DNA of 14,428 bases from DATARH01 sp036278835 (GCA_036278835.1 DASUKH010000017.1:1-14428); one strand, 5' to 3'. Positions 5,896-13,615 are shown, counted from the first letter of the stretch. The notes: generated by a model from the letters alone, not told the origin. A program made the numbers and translations.

Positions 5896-6090
5896 AGCCT
5901 GATCGCGGCGGCAGGAGCGGTCTCCGATTCGGCGGCTGCCGGCCGGCGTGGATCGCCCCGTCATTTCCCGATCGGGCACGGAAACGGGCGGTGCGACGGC
6001 GGGTTTGCGCATTGCCGGCGCGTCCTGTAGGGCAATAGCGTAGGCGGCAGACGGCTTGGGGCCGGCCGCGGGCGGGGCGGGGGGCTAAGG

Positions 6091-8523
6091 ATGCCCAGAA
6101 CGGCATACATGCCGCGCGGTCTCGGCGGGAATCTGCGCGGCTGGCGCGACACGCTGGACGGGTTTGGCCGGCGGTTCCTCGCCTGGCTCGGCGTCGCGCT
6201 GCTGATCGCCGCGCTCGCCTTGCTTCTGGCCTTGCTGACCTATACCGGGGGCGACCCCTCGCTCGACACCGCAACCGCCGCGGCGCCGCACAACTATCTC
6301 GGCCGCAGCGGCGCGCGTCTCGCCGATCTTCTGCTGCAAGCGTTCGGGCTGGCCGCGTGGCTGATGCCGGCCGCCCTGCTCGGCTGTGCCTTCCGGCTGA
6401 TGCTGCAGCACCCGCTGCGCCGGCCACTGCGGCGAGGACTGAAGCTGGTGCTGGCGCTGGTCCTCGGCGCCTCCGCCTGCGCGATCCTCGAGCCGCATTT
6501 CGGGCTGCCGGCCGGCCCCGGCGGCGCCGTCGGGTGGGCGATGCTGCATCTCTTGGGGCAGATCGGGCTGGCGCCGCTGGCGGTGCCGCTGGCGATGGCG
6601 GCCGCGGCGCTGGTCGCGCTCCTGTTGCTGTCGATCACCGGGCTGACGCCCGGCAACTGGCGAGAGATCGGCCGCGGCGCCGGCGGGGTCGCCCGCCTGT
6701 CGGGCCGCGGCACCGCGGCGGCGGCGTCGTTCGGTTGGGGGGTGCTGCGCGAGGCGGGCGCCCGCCATCGCGACCGCGCCGCCGCCGGTCGGCCCCCGGA
6801 TGCGACCGCGCCGCCGCGCCGCCGCCCGCCCGACCCGGAAGCGCAGCGACGCGAGCCGCGATTCGCGGCAGAAGGGCCGTCGGCCCCAACCGCCGCGCCG
6901 CTGCCGGAGGAGGAGAAGCGGCCGGCCGGCGGCATCGTCCGGCTCGTCACGCCCCGGGCAAAGCCGCCGGCGCCGGGCCGCGTTGCGGATGCCGACCGGC
7001 AACAGGCGCTCGATCTCGTCTCGGCCGACGAGCCGCTGCTGCCGCCCTTGCACCTGCTGGTAAAACCGCCCACCGTCAATACCGGCACGGTGGACGAGGA
7101 GGCGCTCGAGAAAAACGCGCGCATGCTCGAGGCGGTGCTCGCCGATTACGGGGTGCGCGGCCAGATCGTGCAGGTGCGCCCCGGCCCGGTTGTCACGCTC
7201 TATGAACTCGAACCGGCCCCCGGCATCAAGGCATCGCGGGTGATCGGCCTCGCCGACGACATCGCCCGCTCGATGAGCGCCATCTCGGTGCGGGTCGCCG
7301 TGGTGCCCGGCCGCACCGTGATCGGCATCGAATTGCCGAACCGCAAGGCCGAGACCGTCTATCTGCGCGACCTGCTCGATGCGCCGGCCTATCAGAAGCA
7401 CAGCGGCCGCCTCGTCCTGGCGGTCGGCAAGGATATCGGCGGCGAGCCGGTGCTGGCCGACCTCGCCCGCATGCCGCATTTGCTGATCGCCGGCACCACC
7501 GGCTCGGGCAAATCGGTCGGGATCAACACGATGATCCTGTCGATCCTCTACCGGATGCCGCCGGAGCGCTGCAAATTCATCATGGTCGATCCGAAGATGC
7601 TGGAACTATCGGTCTATGACGGCATCCCGCACCTTTTATCGCCGGTGGTGACCGACCCGAAAAAGGCGGTCATGGCGCTCAAATGGACCGTGCGCGAGAT
7701 GGAGAGCCGCTATCAGAAGATGTCGAAGCTCGGCGTGCGCAACATCGACGGGTTCAATGCGCGGGTGCGCGAGGCGGCCGAGAGGGGCGAGAACCTCATC
7801 CGCAAGGTGCAGACCGGGTTCGATGCCGACACCGGCCGGCCGGTGTTCGAGGAGCAGCCGTTCGACGCCACCGAACTGCCGCTGATCGTCGTCGTGGTCG
7901 ATGAGATGGCCGATTTGATGCTGGTCGCCGGCAAGGACATCGAAGCGGCGATCCAGCGTCTGGCGCAGATGGCGCGCGCCGCCGGCATCCATATCATCAC
8001 GGCGACCCAGCGCCCCTCGGTCGATGTCATCACCGGCACCATCAAGGCCAACTTCCCGACCCGCATCAGCTTCCAGGTGACGAGCAAGATCGACAGCCGC
8101 ACGATTTTGGGCGAGGGCGGCGCCGAGCAGCTGCTGGGCCGCGGCGACATGCTTTACATGGCCGGCGGCGGGCGGGTCACCCGGGTGCACGGCCCGTTCG
8201 TTTCGGACGAGGAGGTCGAGCGCGTCGTCTCGCACCTCAAGGCGCGCGCCCAGCCCCGCTACATCGACGAGATCACCGAGGACGACGGCGCCCCGCTCGA
8301 TCCGCTCGCCGGCGACGACGAAAGCTCCGGCGACGGCCTCTACGACCAGGCCGTCGCCCTCGTCACCCGCGAGCGCAAGGCCTCGACGAGCTTCGTCCAG
8401 CGCTATCTGCAGATCGGCTACAACCGTGCCGCCCGCCTCATCGAGCGCATGGAAGCCGAAGGCGTCGTCAGCCAGGCCAACCATGTCGGCAAACGCGAAA
8501 TACTGGCGCCGCCGCCGCGGTGA
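6091..8523 (+). CDS. ftsK: DNA translocase FtsK
   Basis: An 810-residue septal DNA translocase that anchors at the division site and pumps chromosome ends to the dif site, where it activates XerCD. The N-terminal domain has hydrophobic segments at about 29-51, 78-103, 117-134 and 145-183. A Pro/Arg/Ala-rich linker follows (about 195-310). The motor starts with the alpha/beta domains, then Walker A 'GTTGSGKS' (468-475), Walker B 'LIVVVVDEM' ending in Asp604-Glu605, and 'ITATQRPSVDVITGTIKANFPTRISF'-type strand motifs typical of FtsK/SpoIIIE. The final part (from about 745, 'LYDQAVALVTRERKASTSFVQRYLQIGYNRAARLIERME') is the winged-helix gamma domain that reads KOPS sequences. Length fits alphaproteobacterial FtsK. 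The start has only a poor AAGG placed too close, and ATG 6109 is an alternative. The protein appears complete. Confidence 0.97.
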   Translation: MPRTAYMPRGLGGNLRGWRDTLDGFGRRFLAWLGVALLIAALALLLALLTYTGGDPSLDTATAAAPHNYLGRSGARLADLLLQAFGLAAWLMPAALLGCAFRLMLQHPLRRPLRRGLKLVLALVLGASACAILEPHFGLPAGPGGAVGWAMLHLLGQIGLAPLAVPLAMAAAALVALLLLSITGLTPGNWREIGRGAGGVARLSGRGTAAAASFGWGVLREAGARHRDRAAAGRPPDATAPPRRRPPDPEAQRREPRFAAEGPSAPTAAPLPEEEKRPAGGIVRLVTPRAKPPAPGRVADADRQQALDLVSADEPLLPPLHLLVKPPTVNTGTVDEEALEKNARMLEAVLADYGVRGQIVQVRPGPVVTLYELEPAPGIKASRVIGLADDIARSMSAISVRVAVVPGRTVIGIELPNRKAETVYLRDLLDAPAYQKHSGRLVLAVGKDIGGEPVLADLARMPHLLIAGTTGSGKSVGINTMILSILYRMPPERCKFIMVDPKMLELSVYDGIPHLLSPVVTDPKKAVMALKWTVREMESRYQKMSKLGVRNIDGFNARVREAAERGENLIRKVQTGFDADTGRPVFEEQPFDATELPLIVVVVDEMADLMLVAGKDIEAAIQRLAQMARAAGIHIITATQRPSVDVITGTIKANFPTRISFQVTSKIDSRTILGEGGAEQLLGRGDMLYMAGGGRVTRVHGPFVSDEEVERVVSHLKARAQPRYIDEITEDDGAPLDPLAGDDESSGDGLYDQAVALVTRERKASTSFVQRYLQIGYNRAARLIERMEAEGVVSQANHVGKREILAPPPR

Positions 8524-8600
8524 CGCGGCGCGTGTCCTGCATCAGCCCTTCTCGGGCACGTGGGAGCGGAACTCGGTAAAACGCATGAGAGCGCACGACC

Positions 8601-8629
8601 TTGCCGGGCAGGCCCCTTGCATCTAGGTT
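8601..8629 (+). promoter_or_regulatory. candidate sigma-70 promoter of the toxin-antitoxin operon
   Basis: TTGCCG (8601-8606) and TAGGTT (8624-8629) are spaced by exactly 17 bases, matching 4 of 6 and 3 of 6 consensus positions. Transcription would start near 8636, inside the inverted repeat that follows, leaving a leader of about 20 bases. Moderate evidence only: the boxes are weak, but spacing and overlap with the operator candidate fit autoregulated toxin-antitoxin operons. Confidence 0.4.
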
Positions 8630-8643
8630 AGCAGCTAGATGCA
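8618..8643. promoter_or_regulatory. inverted-repeat operator candidate of the toxin-antitoxin operon
   Basis: TGCATCTAG (8618-8626) and CTAGATGCA (8635-8643) are perfect 9-base reverse complements with an 8-base spacer, so the half-site centres are 17 bases apart. The dyad overlaps the candidate -10 box. Its last base is the first A of the Shine-Dalgarno sequence AGGAGG (8643-8648), 7 bases before the antitoxin ATG. Phd- and VapB-type antitoxins usually repress their own operon by binding such dyads. In RNA the same bases could form a hairpin next to the ribosome binding site. Confidence 0.7.
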
Positions 8644-8655
8644 GGAGGCTGCGGC

Positions 8656-8898
8656 ATGGATATGGTCGGCGCGTTTGAGGCGAAGAACCGGTTGAGCGAG
8701 TTGCTGCGGCGGGCGGCGGCAGGTGAGGAGATCGCGATCACGCACCGCGGCAAAGTGCTGGCGCGGCTCGTGCCCCCGGAATCCAGGTTTGATCGGGCCG
8801 ACGCCCGGGCGGCGGCGGCGCGGATCCGTGAGCGGCGAAGAGGGGTCACGCTCGGCGGGCTAAAAATCAAGGAACTGATAGAGGAAGGACGGCGGTGA
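8656..8898 (+). CDS. antitoxin, Phd/YefM (VapB-type) family
   Basis: An 80-residue antitoxin. Residues 1-45 follow the Phd/YefM DNA-binding fold: 'GAFEAKNRLSELLRRAAAGEEIAITHRGKVLARLVP' has the conserved 'AK..LSELL..A..GE.I.IT..G...A.LVP' spacing. The C-terminal Arg/Ala-rich tail (about 50-80) is likely disordered until it wraps around the toxin. The start has AGGAGG 7 bases upstream. The stop TGA overlaps the GTG start of the PIN toxin by four bases (GTGA), as expected for translational coupling of antitoxin before toxin. Its probable roles are to neutralise the toxin and, with it, to repress the operon through the perfect dyad just upstream. Such modules are often mobile; this one sits directly after ftsK. 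Confidence 0.9.
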   Translation: MDMVGAFEAKNRLSELLRRAAAGEEIAITHRGKVLARLVPPESRFDRADARAAAARIRERRRGVTLGGLKIKELIEEGRR

Positions 8899-9311
8899 CC
8901 CTGGTGCTGGACGCCTCGATAGCCCTCGGCTGGTATTTCGAGGACGAAAGCAGTGCCATCGGCGATGCCCTCCTCGATCGGGTCATCGAAGAGGGCGCGA
9001 CGGTACCGGCATTGTGGCCTTACGAGGTGGCCAACGGCTTCCAGACGGCAGTGCGCCGCAAGCGCATCGATGCTGCCTATCGCGATGCTTCCCTGACGGA
9101 ACTGCGGATGTTGCCGATTACGGTCGATCGTGCCGGTGGTGACGCCGCATGGAGGGGGCCGCTTCTCGGCTTCGCTGACCGCTACCGCCTCACAGTGTAC
9201 GATGCCGCCTACCTCGAACTGGCGTACCGGCTCGGCCTCGTCCTCGCGACCGCCGACAATGCTCTGCGCAAGGCGGCGCAAGCCCTGCAGTTGGATTGGG
9301 TCGGCGCCTAA
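8895..9311 (+). CDS. vapC: VapC-type toxin, PIN-domain ribonuclease
   Basis: A 138-residue PIN-domain protein of usual VapC length. The four acidic residues of the metal-dependent nuclease site are visible: Asp6 in 'LVLDASIAL', Glu44 in 'WPYEVANGF', Asp103 in 'LTVYDAAYLELA' and Asp121 in 'LATADNALRKAA'. All are in the expected order and spacing, so the toxin looks catalytically intact. VapC enzymes cleave RNA, often initiator tRNA or the sarcin-ricin loop of 23S rRNA; the target here is unknown. Translation starts at GTG 8895, which overlaps the antitoxin stop. The stop is 32 bases from the stop of the convergent histidine kinase gene. Confidence 0.92.
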   Translation: MTLVLDASIALGWYFEDESSAIGDALLDRVIEEGATVPALWPYEVANGFQTAVRRKRIDAAYRDASLTELRMLPITVDRAGGDAAWRGPLLGFADRYRLTVYDAAYLELAYRLGLVLATADNALRKAAQALQLDWVGA

Positions 9312-9343
9312 GCACACGCCGCCCGCCCGGCGATCTCTTGTAA

Positions 9344-10702
9344 TCAGCGCGGCAGGTGGATGCGGGCGCGCAGGCCGCCTTGCGGCGAGGTTTCGAGGCG
9401 CACGTCGCCGCCGTGGCTGCGCGCCACGTCGCGGGCGATCGTCAGCCCGAGGCCGACCCCGCCTGTTGCGCGGCTGCGTGAGGCGTCGAGGCGGATGAAC
9501 GGCCGGAACACTCGCTCGCGCTCCGCCTCCGGGATGCCCGGGCCGTCGTCGTCGACCACGATGTCAACCCCGTCCGCCGTCGCGACGCTCGAGAGCCAGA
9601 CATTGCGGCCGTAGCGGCGGGCATTGCCCATCAGGTTGCCGAGGCAGCGTCGCAGCGCCTGCGGCCGCACCGGCAGGACCAGTTCGGGCTGCGGCTCGAC
9701 CGCCAGCGCGGCGCCCTCGCGCCGCATCGCCGCCGCGACCTCCTCGATCACCAACGCGATATCGGTCTCGACCGGGGTCTCCGTCCCCTCGCCGCGGGCG
9801 AAATCGAGGTAGAGGTTGACGAGCTGCTCCATCTCCGCGACGTCGGAATGGAGTTCCTGCGCCGCCGGGTGCGGCCCCATCATCGCCAGCGTCAGCTTTA
9901 TGCGGGTCAGCGGCGTGCGCAGGTCGTGCGAGACGCCGGCCAGCATCTCCGTTCGCTGCGCGATCTGGCGCCGGATACGCTCGCGCATGCGGATGAAGGC
10001 GGCGGCCGCCTGACGCACTTCCAACGCGCCCTCGATCGTGCTGAAGGCGACCGGCCGCCCCTTGCCGAACCCTTCCGCCGCCGCTGCCAGCCGGCGCAGC
10101 GAACGCACTTGGTTGCGCAGAAAGATCGTGGCGATCGCCAGCAGCACCAGCGACGAGCCGACCATCCACAGGATGAAGATGTAGGTTGTCGGGGTGTAAA
10201 GCCGGCTGAGCGGCACATCCGCGTCCAGCACCCCGTTGGTCAACTGCACGGCGATATAGATGCGATGCGGGCTGCGCACCGCGTTGATCCAGAACGGCCG
10301 GCCGACCCGGTGGATCATCGCGCGCCGGAGCCGGCTTTCGAGCCTTGTGCCGCTCGATTTGGGGGCCGGCGGCAGGCGGGCGCCCGGCTCGAAGGCGAAC
10401 CCGAGCTCGGTGGCAGGCGCGGCCAGCGCGAAGATCCGGTGCCGCTCGGCCCGGTTCGGCGCCTTGTGGACAGCGTCGATGATCAGTGCGACATCGCCGG
10501 CGACGTCGGCGGAAAAGCGATATGAGACCGCCTCCCAATGCCGGTCGTAAAAAATCCACGTCGCGATGATCTGCAGCAGCACGAGCGGCATCACGATCAG
10601 CAGCAGCGAGCGGCCGAACATCGATTGCGGCAGCATCCGCTTGATCCAGCCGCGCGGACGCAGCGCGAGATCGTCGGGGACGCCGTCCCGCTCGGCGGTC
10701 AT
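9344..10702 (-). CDS. EnvZ-type sensor histidine kinase
   Basis: A 452-residue inner-membrane kinase. Transmembrane segments lie at about 31-52 and 173-196, bracketing a periplasmic sensor of about 120 residues, followed by HAMP (about 197-247). The H-box 'AGVSHDLRTPLTRI' has the phospho-accepting His259. The catalytic domain shows an N-box 'NLMGNARRYG' (Asn356/Asn360), G1 'DDDGPGIP' (384-391) and G2 'GVGLGL' (415-420). This layout and wording match EnvZ relatives of alphaproteobacteria. It lies directly downstream of an OmpR-type regulator, its likely partner. Start choice: ATG 10702 has GAGG 8 bases upstream and leaves 19 bases after the regulator stop. ATG 10741 would add 13 residues and overlap the regulator by 20 bases without a ribosome binding site. 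The signal sensed is unknown. Confidence 0.93.
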   Translation of the reverse strand: MTAERDGVPDDLALRPRGWIKRMLPQSMFGRSLLLIVMPLVLLQIIATWIFYDRHWEAVSYRFSADVAGDVALIIDAVHKAPNRAERHRIFALAAPATELGFAFEPGARLPPAPKSSGTRLESRLRRAMIHRVGRPFWINAVRSPHRIYIAVQLTNGVLDADVPLSRLYTPTTYIFILWMVGSSLVLLAIATIFLRNQVRSLRRLAAAAEGFGKGRPVAFSTIEGALEVRQAAAAFIRMRERIRRQIAQRTEMLAGVSHDLRTPLTRIKLTLAMMGPHPAAQELHSDVAEMEQLVNLYLDFARGEGTETPVETDIALVIEEVAAAMRREGAALAVEPQPELVLPVRPQALRRCLGNLMGNARRYGRNVWLSSVATADGVDIVVDDDGPGIPEAERERVFRPFIRLDASRSRATGGVGLGLTIARDVARSHGGDVRLETSPQGGLRARIHLPR

Positions 10703-10721
10703 CAGAGCGGCCTCGGCCGTC

Positions 10722-11411
10722 TCATTCGGGCTTGAGGGCATAACCGGTGCCGCGCACGGTTTGCAGATAGCGCGGGTAGCGCGGATCGGCCTCGATCTTG
10801 CGCCGCAGCCGCGTCATCTGGACATCGACGTTGCGGACGTTGCCGCTGAACTGGGCCGATTGCGACAGGTCCTCGCGCGAGACCGCCTGTCCGGCTTGCG
10901 CTGCAAGGCTAGCGAGCAACCCTGCTTCGGCCGCGGTCAGCCGCACGATCTCGGTGCCGCGGAACAATTCGCCGCGCGCCAGGTCAAAGCGGAACAGGCC
11001 GAAGCGGATGTTACGGTCGCCGCCGTCCGGCGCCGCGCGGCGCTCGAGGATGTTGCGGATGCGCAGGACCAGTTCGCGCGGCTCGAACGGCTTGGCGAGG
11101 AAATCGTCGGCCCCTTGTTCGAGACCGTTCACCCGGTCCTCCGGCTCGGCCATCGCGGTCAGCAGCAGGATCGGGACGTGCACCCGCCCGTCGCCGCGCA
11201 GGGCGCGGGTCAGGTCGATTCCAGTTTCCCCCGGCATCATCACGTCGAGGACAATGAGGTCGAAGGCGAGGTTCGCCAAATTTGCGCGCGCCTCGCCGGC
11301 GTCGGCCGCGACCGTCACGCGAAACCCGTTCTCCATCAGATAGCGACGCAGCAATTCGCGCAGGCGCGCATCGTCATCCACCACGAGCAGGTGAGGATCG
11401 AGATCGCTCAT
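10722..11411 (-). CDS. OmpR/PhoB-family response regulator
   Basis: A 229-residue DNA-binding response regulator. The receiver domain has the acidic pocket 'VVDDD' (Asp12-14), the phosphorylated Asp56 in 'LIVLDVMMPGETG', Thr85 and Lys107 ('LAKPFEP'). The C-terminal winged helix (about 137-227) ends in the typical 'YLQTVRGTGYAL'. It is probably activated by the EnvZ-type kinase encoded 19 bases downstream. A MarR gene lies upstream on the same strand. The combination recalls petP (MarR) and petR (OmpR-like) of Rhodobacter capsulatus; orthology is likely in type but not proven. The start at 11411 fits the family N-terminus ('MSDLDPHLLVVDDD') but lacks a clear Shine-Dalgarno sequence. ATG 11441 is an alternative with ten extra residues. 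Confidence 0.93.
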   Translation of the reverse strand: MSDLDPHLLVVDDDARLRELLRRYLMENGFRVTVAADAGEARANLANLAFDLIVLDVMMPGETGIDLTRALRGDGRVHVPILLLTAMAEPEDRVNGLEQGADDFLAKPFEPRELVLRIRNILERRAAPDGGDRNIRFGLFRFDLARGELFRGTEIVRLTAAEAGLLASLAAQAGQAVSREDLSQSAQFSGNVRNVDVQMTRLRRKIEADPRYPRYLQTVRGTGYALKPE

Positions 11412-11457
11412 CGCCGGCCAGTATAGCCGAAGCAGGCCCATGCCGACCCATCGGCAT

Positions 11458-11543
11458 TGTCATTGCGAGGAGCGCAGCGACAAAGCAATCCCGTGCCGGC
11501 GGTCGTCCGTTATCGGGATTGCTTCGCTTCGCTCGCAATGACA
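11458..11543. repeat. inverted repeat 'TGTCATTGCGAG...GCAATCCC' family
   Basis: The left arm (11458-11492) and right arm (11515-11543) are reverse complements except for a few substitutions and about six extra bases in the left arm. They share the ends TGTCATTGCGAG and GCAATCCC. The 22-base spacer is unrelated. I recall closely similar elements (GTCATTGCGAGCGAAGCGAAGCAATCC) as dispersed intergenic repeats in many bacterial genomes. It lies between marR and the response regulator gene on the same strand, so a strong hairpin would form in any shared transcript. Confidence 0.78.
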
Positions 11544-11593
11544 GCATCTATTTCAACGAGAAGCTATCGGCCCTGCTCTCCCGTCGCGGAAAA

Positions 11594-12118
11594 TCATTCG
11601 CGGCGCGGCGGGGGACGCCAGGCGAAGCGGCGGCGGTCGTCCTCATCGGCGATGATGCCGAGCAGCACCTTGCGAAAGCCGTCGACGGCGGCCCCACCGG
11701 CGGCGCGGAATGCATCGGCGACGCGGGCGCGCTGCGGCGCCGACAGGCGGCGTTCGAGTTCGCGGCCCTTGTCGGTCAGTTCGAGGAGGCGCTGGCGGCG
11801 GTCCTGCGCTCCCTGGTGCTGCACGACGAAACCCTGGCGCACCAGCTGACCCAACACCCGGTTAAGGCTCTGCTTGGTGATCCGCAGGATGCCGAGCAGT
11901 TCGCCGACGGTCATTTGCGGATGCCGCCCGACAAAATGCACGACCCGGTGATGGGCGCGGCCGAACCCGTATTCCGCAAGGATGGCGTCGGGTTCGGCGG
12001 TGAAATCGCGGTACGCGAAAAACAACAGCTCTATGCCCTGGCGCACCGCCTCCTCGCGCGGCGGCCGCGTGCCGCTTCTTTCCGACGCTGCCGGTTCGCG
12101 GCTTTTTATGTCAGCCAT
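11594..12118 (-). CDS. MarR family transcriptional regulator
   Basis: A 174-residue winged-helix repressor or activator. The dimerisation helix region is near 24-50. The DNA-binding part covers about 58-118: 'HHRVVHFVGRHPQMTVGELLGILRITKQSLNRVLGQLVRQGFV' gives helix-turn-helix and recognition helix, and 'DRRQRLLELTDKG' (106-118) is the classic MarR wing. The ligand is unknown. It is divergent from ilvE (120-base gap) and upstream of the OmpR-type regulator and EnvZ-type kinase on its own strand. That order resembles petP-petR of Rhodobacter capsulatus plus a kinase. The start at 12118 has no strong Shine-Dalgarno sequence. The Arg/Pro-rich C-terminus (about 160-174) is an extension with no recognised function. 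Confidence 0.9.
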   Translation of the reverse strand: MADIKSREPAASERSGTRPPREEAVRQGIELLFFAYRDFTAEPDAILAEYGFGRAHHRVVHFVGRHPQMTVGELLGILRITKQSLNRVLGQLVRQGFVVQHQGAQDRRQRLLELTDKGRELERRLSAPQRARVADAFRAAGGAAVDGFRKVLLGIIADEDDRRRFAWRPPPRRE

Positions 12119-12119
12119 G

Positions 12120-12148
12120 TTGACTTATCTGGCAACGATCGGTACAAG
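12120..12148 (+). promoter_or_regulatory. candidate sigma-70 promoter of ilvE, with partial dyad over the -35 box
   Basis: TTGACT (12120-12125, 5 of 6 to consensus) and TACAAG (12143-12148, 4 of 6) are separated by 17 bases, pointing at ilvE. A partial palindrome, TTGACTTATCTGGCAA (12120-12135; 10 of 16 positions symmetric), covers the -35 box and touches the marR start codon region. It could be where the divergently encoded MarR protein binds. The promoter is a fair match; the operator is speculative. Confidence 0.45.
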
Positions 12149-12238
12149 CTGACCGTCTTCTGGGATATAAGATTCCCCGCTTGCGGCAGCGCCCCGGGCG
12201 GGACCCGGCAATGACACATTCTCCGGCGAGGAAGGCCC

Positions 12239-13150
12239 ATGACCACCTCCGTGCTCCCCTTCGACGATCGCGACGGCTTCATCTGGTATGACGGCCGCCT
12301 CGTCCCGTGGCGCGAGGCCAAATTGCACGTGCTGACGCACGGGCTGCATTATGCGAGTTGCGTGTTTGAAGGCGAGCGCGTCTATAGCGGCAAGGTCTTC
12401 AAGCTGGAACAGCACAACGAGCGGCTGATCAATTCGGGCAAGATACTCGGGTTCGAAATCCCGGCGAGCATGGACGACCTCGCCAAGGCGACGCACGACG
12501 TGATCACGAGCAACAAGATCGCCGACGGCTATGTTCGGCCGGTGGCGTGGCGCGGCGCCGAGCAGATGGGCGTGTCGGCGCAGGCCTCGAAAATCCACCT
12601 CGCCATCGCCTGCTGGGACTGGCCCGCCTATTTCTCGCCGGAGGCGCGGGCCAAGGGCATCCGCATGCTGTGGTCGCGCTGGGCGCGGCCGGCCCCCAAC
12701 ACCGCGCCGGTCCACGCCAAGGCGTCCGGCCTCTACATGATCTGCACGATGGCCAAGCACGAGGCCGAGGCGCAGGGCTGCGACGACGCATTGATGCTCG
12801 ACTGGCGCGGCAACCTCGCCGAGGGGACCGGCGCCAACATCTTCCTGGCGATCAACGGCGAATTGCACACCCCGACCCCCGACTGCTTTCTCAACGGCAT
12901 CACGAGGCAGACCGTCATGGGTCTCGCGCGCCAGCGCGGCATCAAGGTGGTCGAGCGCGAGATTCGGCCGCAGGACCTGGCGAACGCGCAGGAAGTGTTT
13001 CTGACGGGCTCCGCCGCCGAGGTGACCCCGGTCGGCGAAATCATCGGCACGGTCGGGCATTTCCGCTTCACCCCTGGCGCGTTGTGCCGGCTGATGTGGG
13101 AGGATTTCGACCGCCTCGTCGGCAAGAAGGTGGAGGCCAGCGCGGCCTAG
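12239..13150 (+). CDS. ilvE: branched-chain amino acid aminotransferase (class IV, PLP-dependent)
   Basis: A 303-residue fold-type IV aminotransferase that moves the amino group between glutamate and the 2-oxo acids of Leu, Ile and Val. The N-terminus 'GFIWYDGRLVPWREAKLHVLTHGLHYASCVFEGER' is typical of this class. Lys161 in 'PVHAKASGLYM' is the PLP-binding lysine, 'NLAEGTGANIF' and 'NGITRQTVMGLA' line the cofactor phosphate site, and 'FLTGSAAEVTPV' precedes the C-terminus. Length is near the usual 300-310. The start at 12239 follows GAGGAAGG. It is divergent from the MarR gene and followed 49 bases later by a GFA-family gene. D-amino-acid transaminase or aminodeoxychorismate lyase are possible relatives, but motif wording favours IlvE. 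Confidence 0.93.
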   Translation: MTTSVLPFDDRDGFIWYDGRLVPWREAKLHVLTHGLHYASCVFEGERVYSGKVFKLEQHNERLINSGKILGFEIPASMDDLAKATHDVITSNKIADGYVRPVAWRGAEQMGVSAQASKIHLAIACWDWPAYFSPEARAKGIRMLWSRWARPAPNTAPVHAKASGLYMICTMAKHEAEAQGCDDALMLDWRGNLAEGTGANIFLAINGELHTPTPDCFLNGITRQTVMGLARQRGIKVVEREIRPQDLANAQEVFLTGSAAEVTPVGEIIGTVGHFRFTPGALCRLMWEDFDRLVGKKVEASAA

Positions 13151-13199
13151 GGTCGGTCGGAGCGCCGGCGGTCCAGGTTGAAGAGCGGAGGACCGAGCC

Positions 13200-13601
13200 A
13201 TGCTGCGCATCTATGAAGGCGGCTGCCATTGCGGGCGGGTGCGCTTCCGCATCGAGGCCGATCTCGCGGCGATTTCGATCGGCGAGTGCAACTGCTCGAT
13301 CTGCACGAAGAAGGGCATCCTGCACCTGCCGGTCGCCGGCGATCGCCTGACGCTGCTCAGCGGCGCCGACGCGCTGACGACCTATCAGTTCGGCACCGGC
13401 ATCGCCCGGCACACCTTCTGCCGGCATTGCGGCATGCACCCGTTCTACACGCCGCGCTCCGACCCGGAGAATTACAGCGTCAACGCGCGTTGCCTCGACG
13501 ATTACGACCCGCAGACGATGCGGCCGACCCGGCTGTTCGATGGGCTCCACTGGGAGGAAGCCTTTGCCCGCGTCGGCCCCGAATGGACCGCGCCACGCTG
13601 A
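13200..13601 (+). CDS. GFA family (CENP-V/GFA domain) zinc-binding protein
   Basis: A 133-residue protein with the GFA cysteine layout: 'GGCHCG' (Cys9, Cys11), 'CNCSICTKKG' (Cys30, Cys32, Cys35) and 'FCRHCG' (Cys74, Cys77). In the founding Paracoccus protein the outer cysteines hold a structural zinc and the central triad forms the glutathione- or substrate-linked site for S-hydroxymethylglutathione formation. Many members have no proven formaldehyde role, so only the fold is claimed. The start at 13200 has GGAGGA (13187-13192) 7 bases upstream. It follows ilvE on the same strand after 49 bases and may share its transcript. It is convergent with the downstream oxidoreductase gene. Confidence 0.92.
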   Translation: MLRIYEGGCHCGRVRFRIEADLAAISIGECNCSICTKKGILHLPVAGDRLTLLSGADALTTYQFGTGIARHTFCRHCGMHPFYTPRSDPENYSVNARCLDDYDPQTMRPTRLFDGLHWEEAFARVGPEWTAPR

Positions 13602-13615
13602 CGAGGGAGGCCGGC

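Noticed and set aside
6005..6033. TTGCGC-N17-TAGGGC as an ftsK promoter
   Set aside because: Only three of six -10 positions agree and such matches are frequent in GC-rich DNA, so it was not annotated.
6085..7479. 464-codon frame on the - strand
   Set aside because: Antisense to ftsK; low-complexity Arg/Gln/Gly protein without motifs, explained by third-position G/C of ftsK.
8628..9317. 229-codon frame antisense to the toxin-antitoxin pair
   Set aside because: The sense frames have clear Phd and PIN motifs and coupled start/stop signals; the antisense frame shows none.
12125..13210. 361-codon frame on the - strand
   Set aside because: Antisense to the complete ilvE gene and lacking any recognisable domain.
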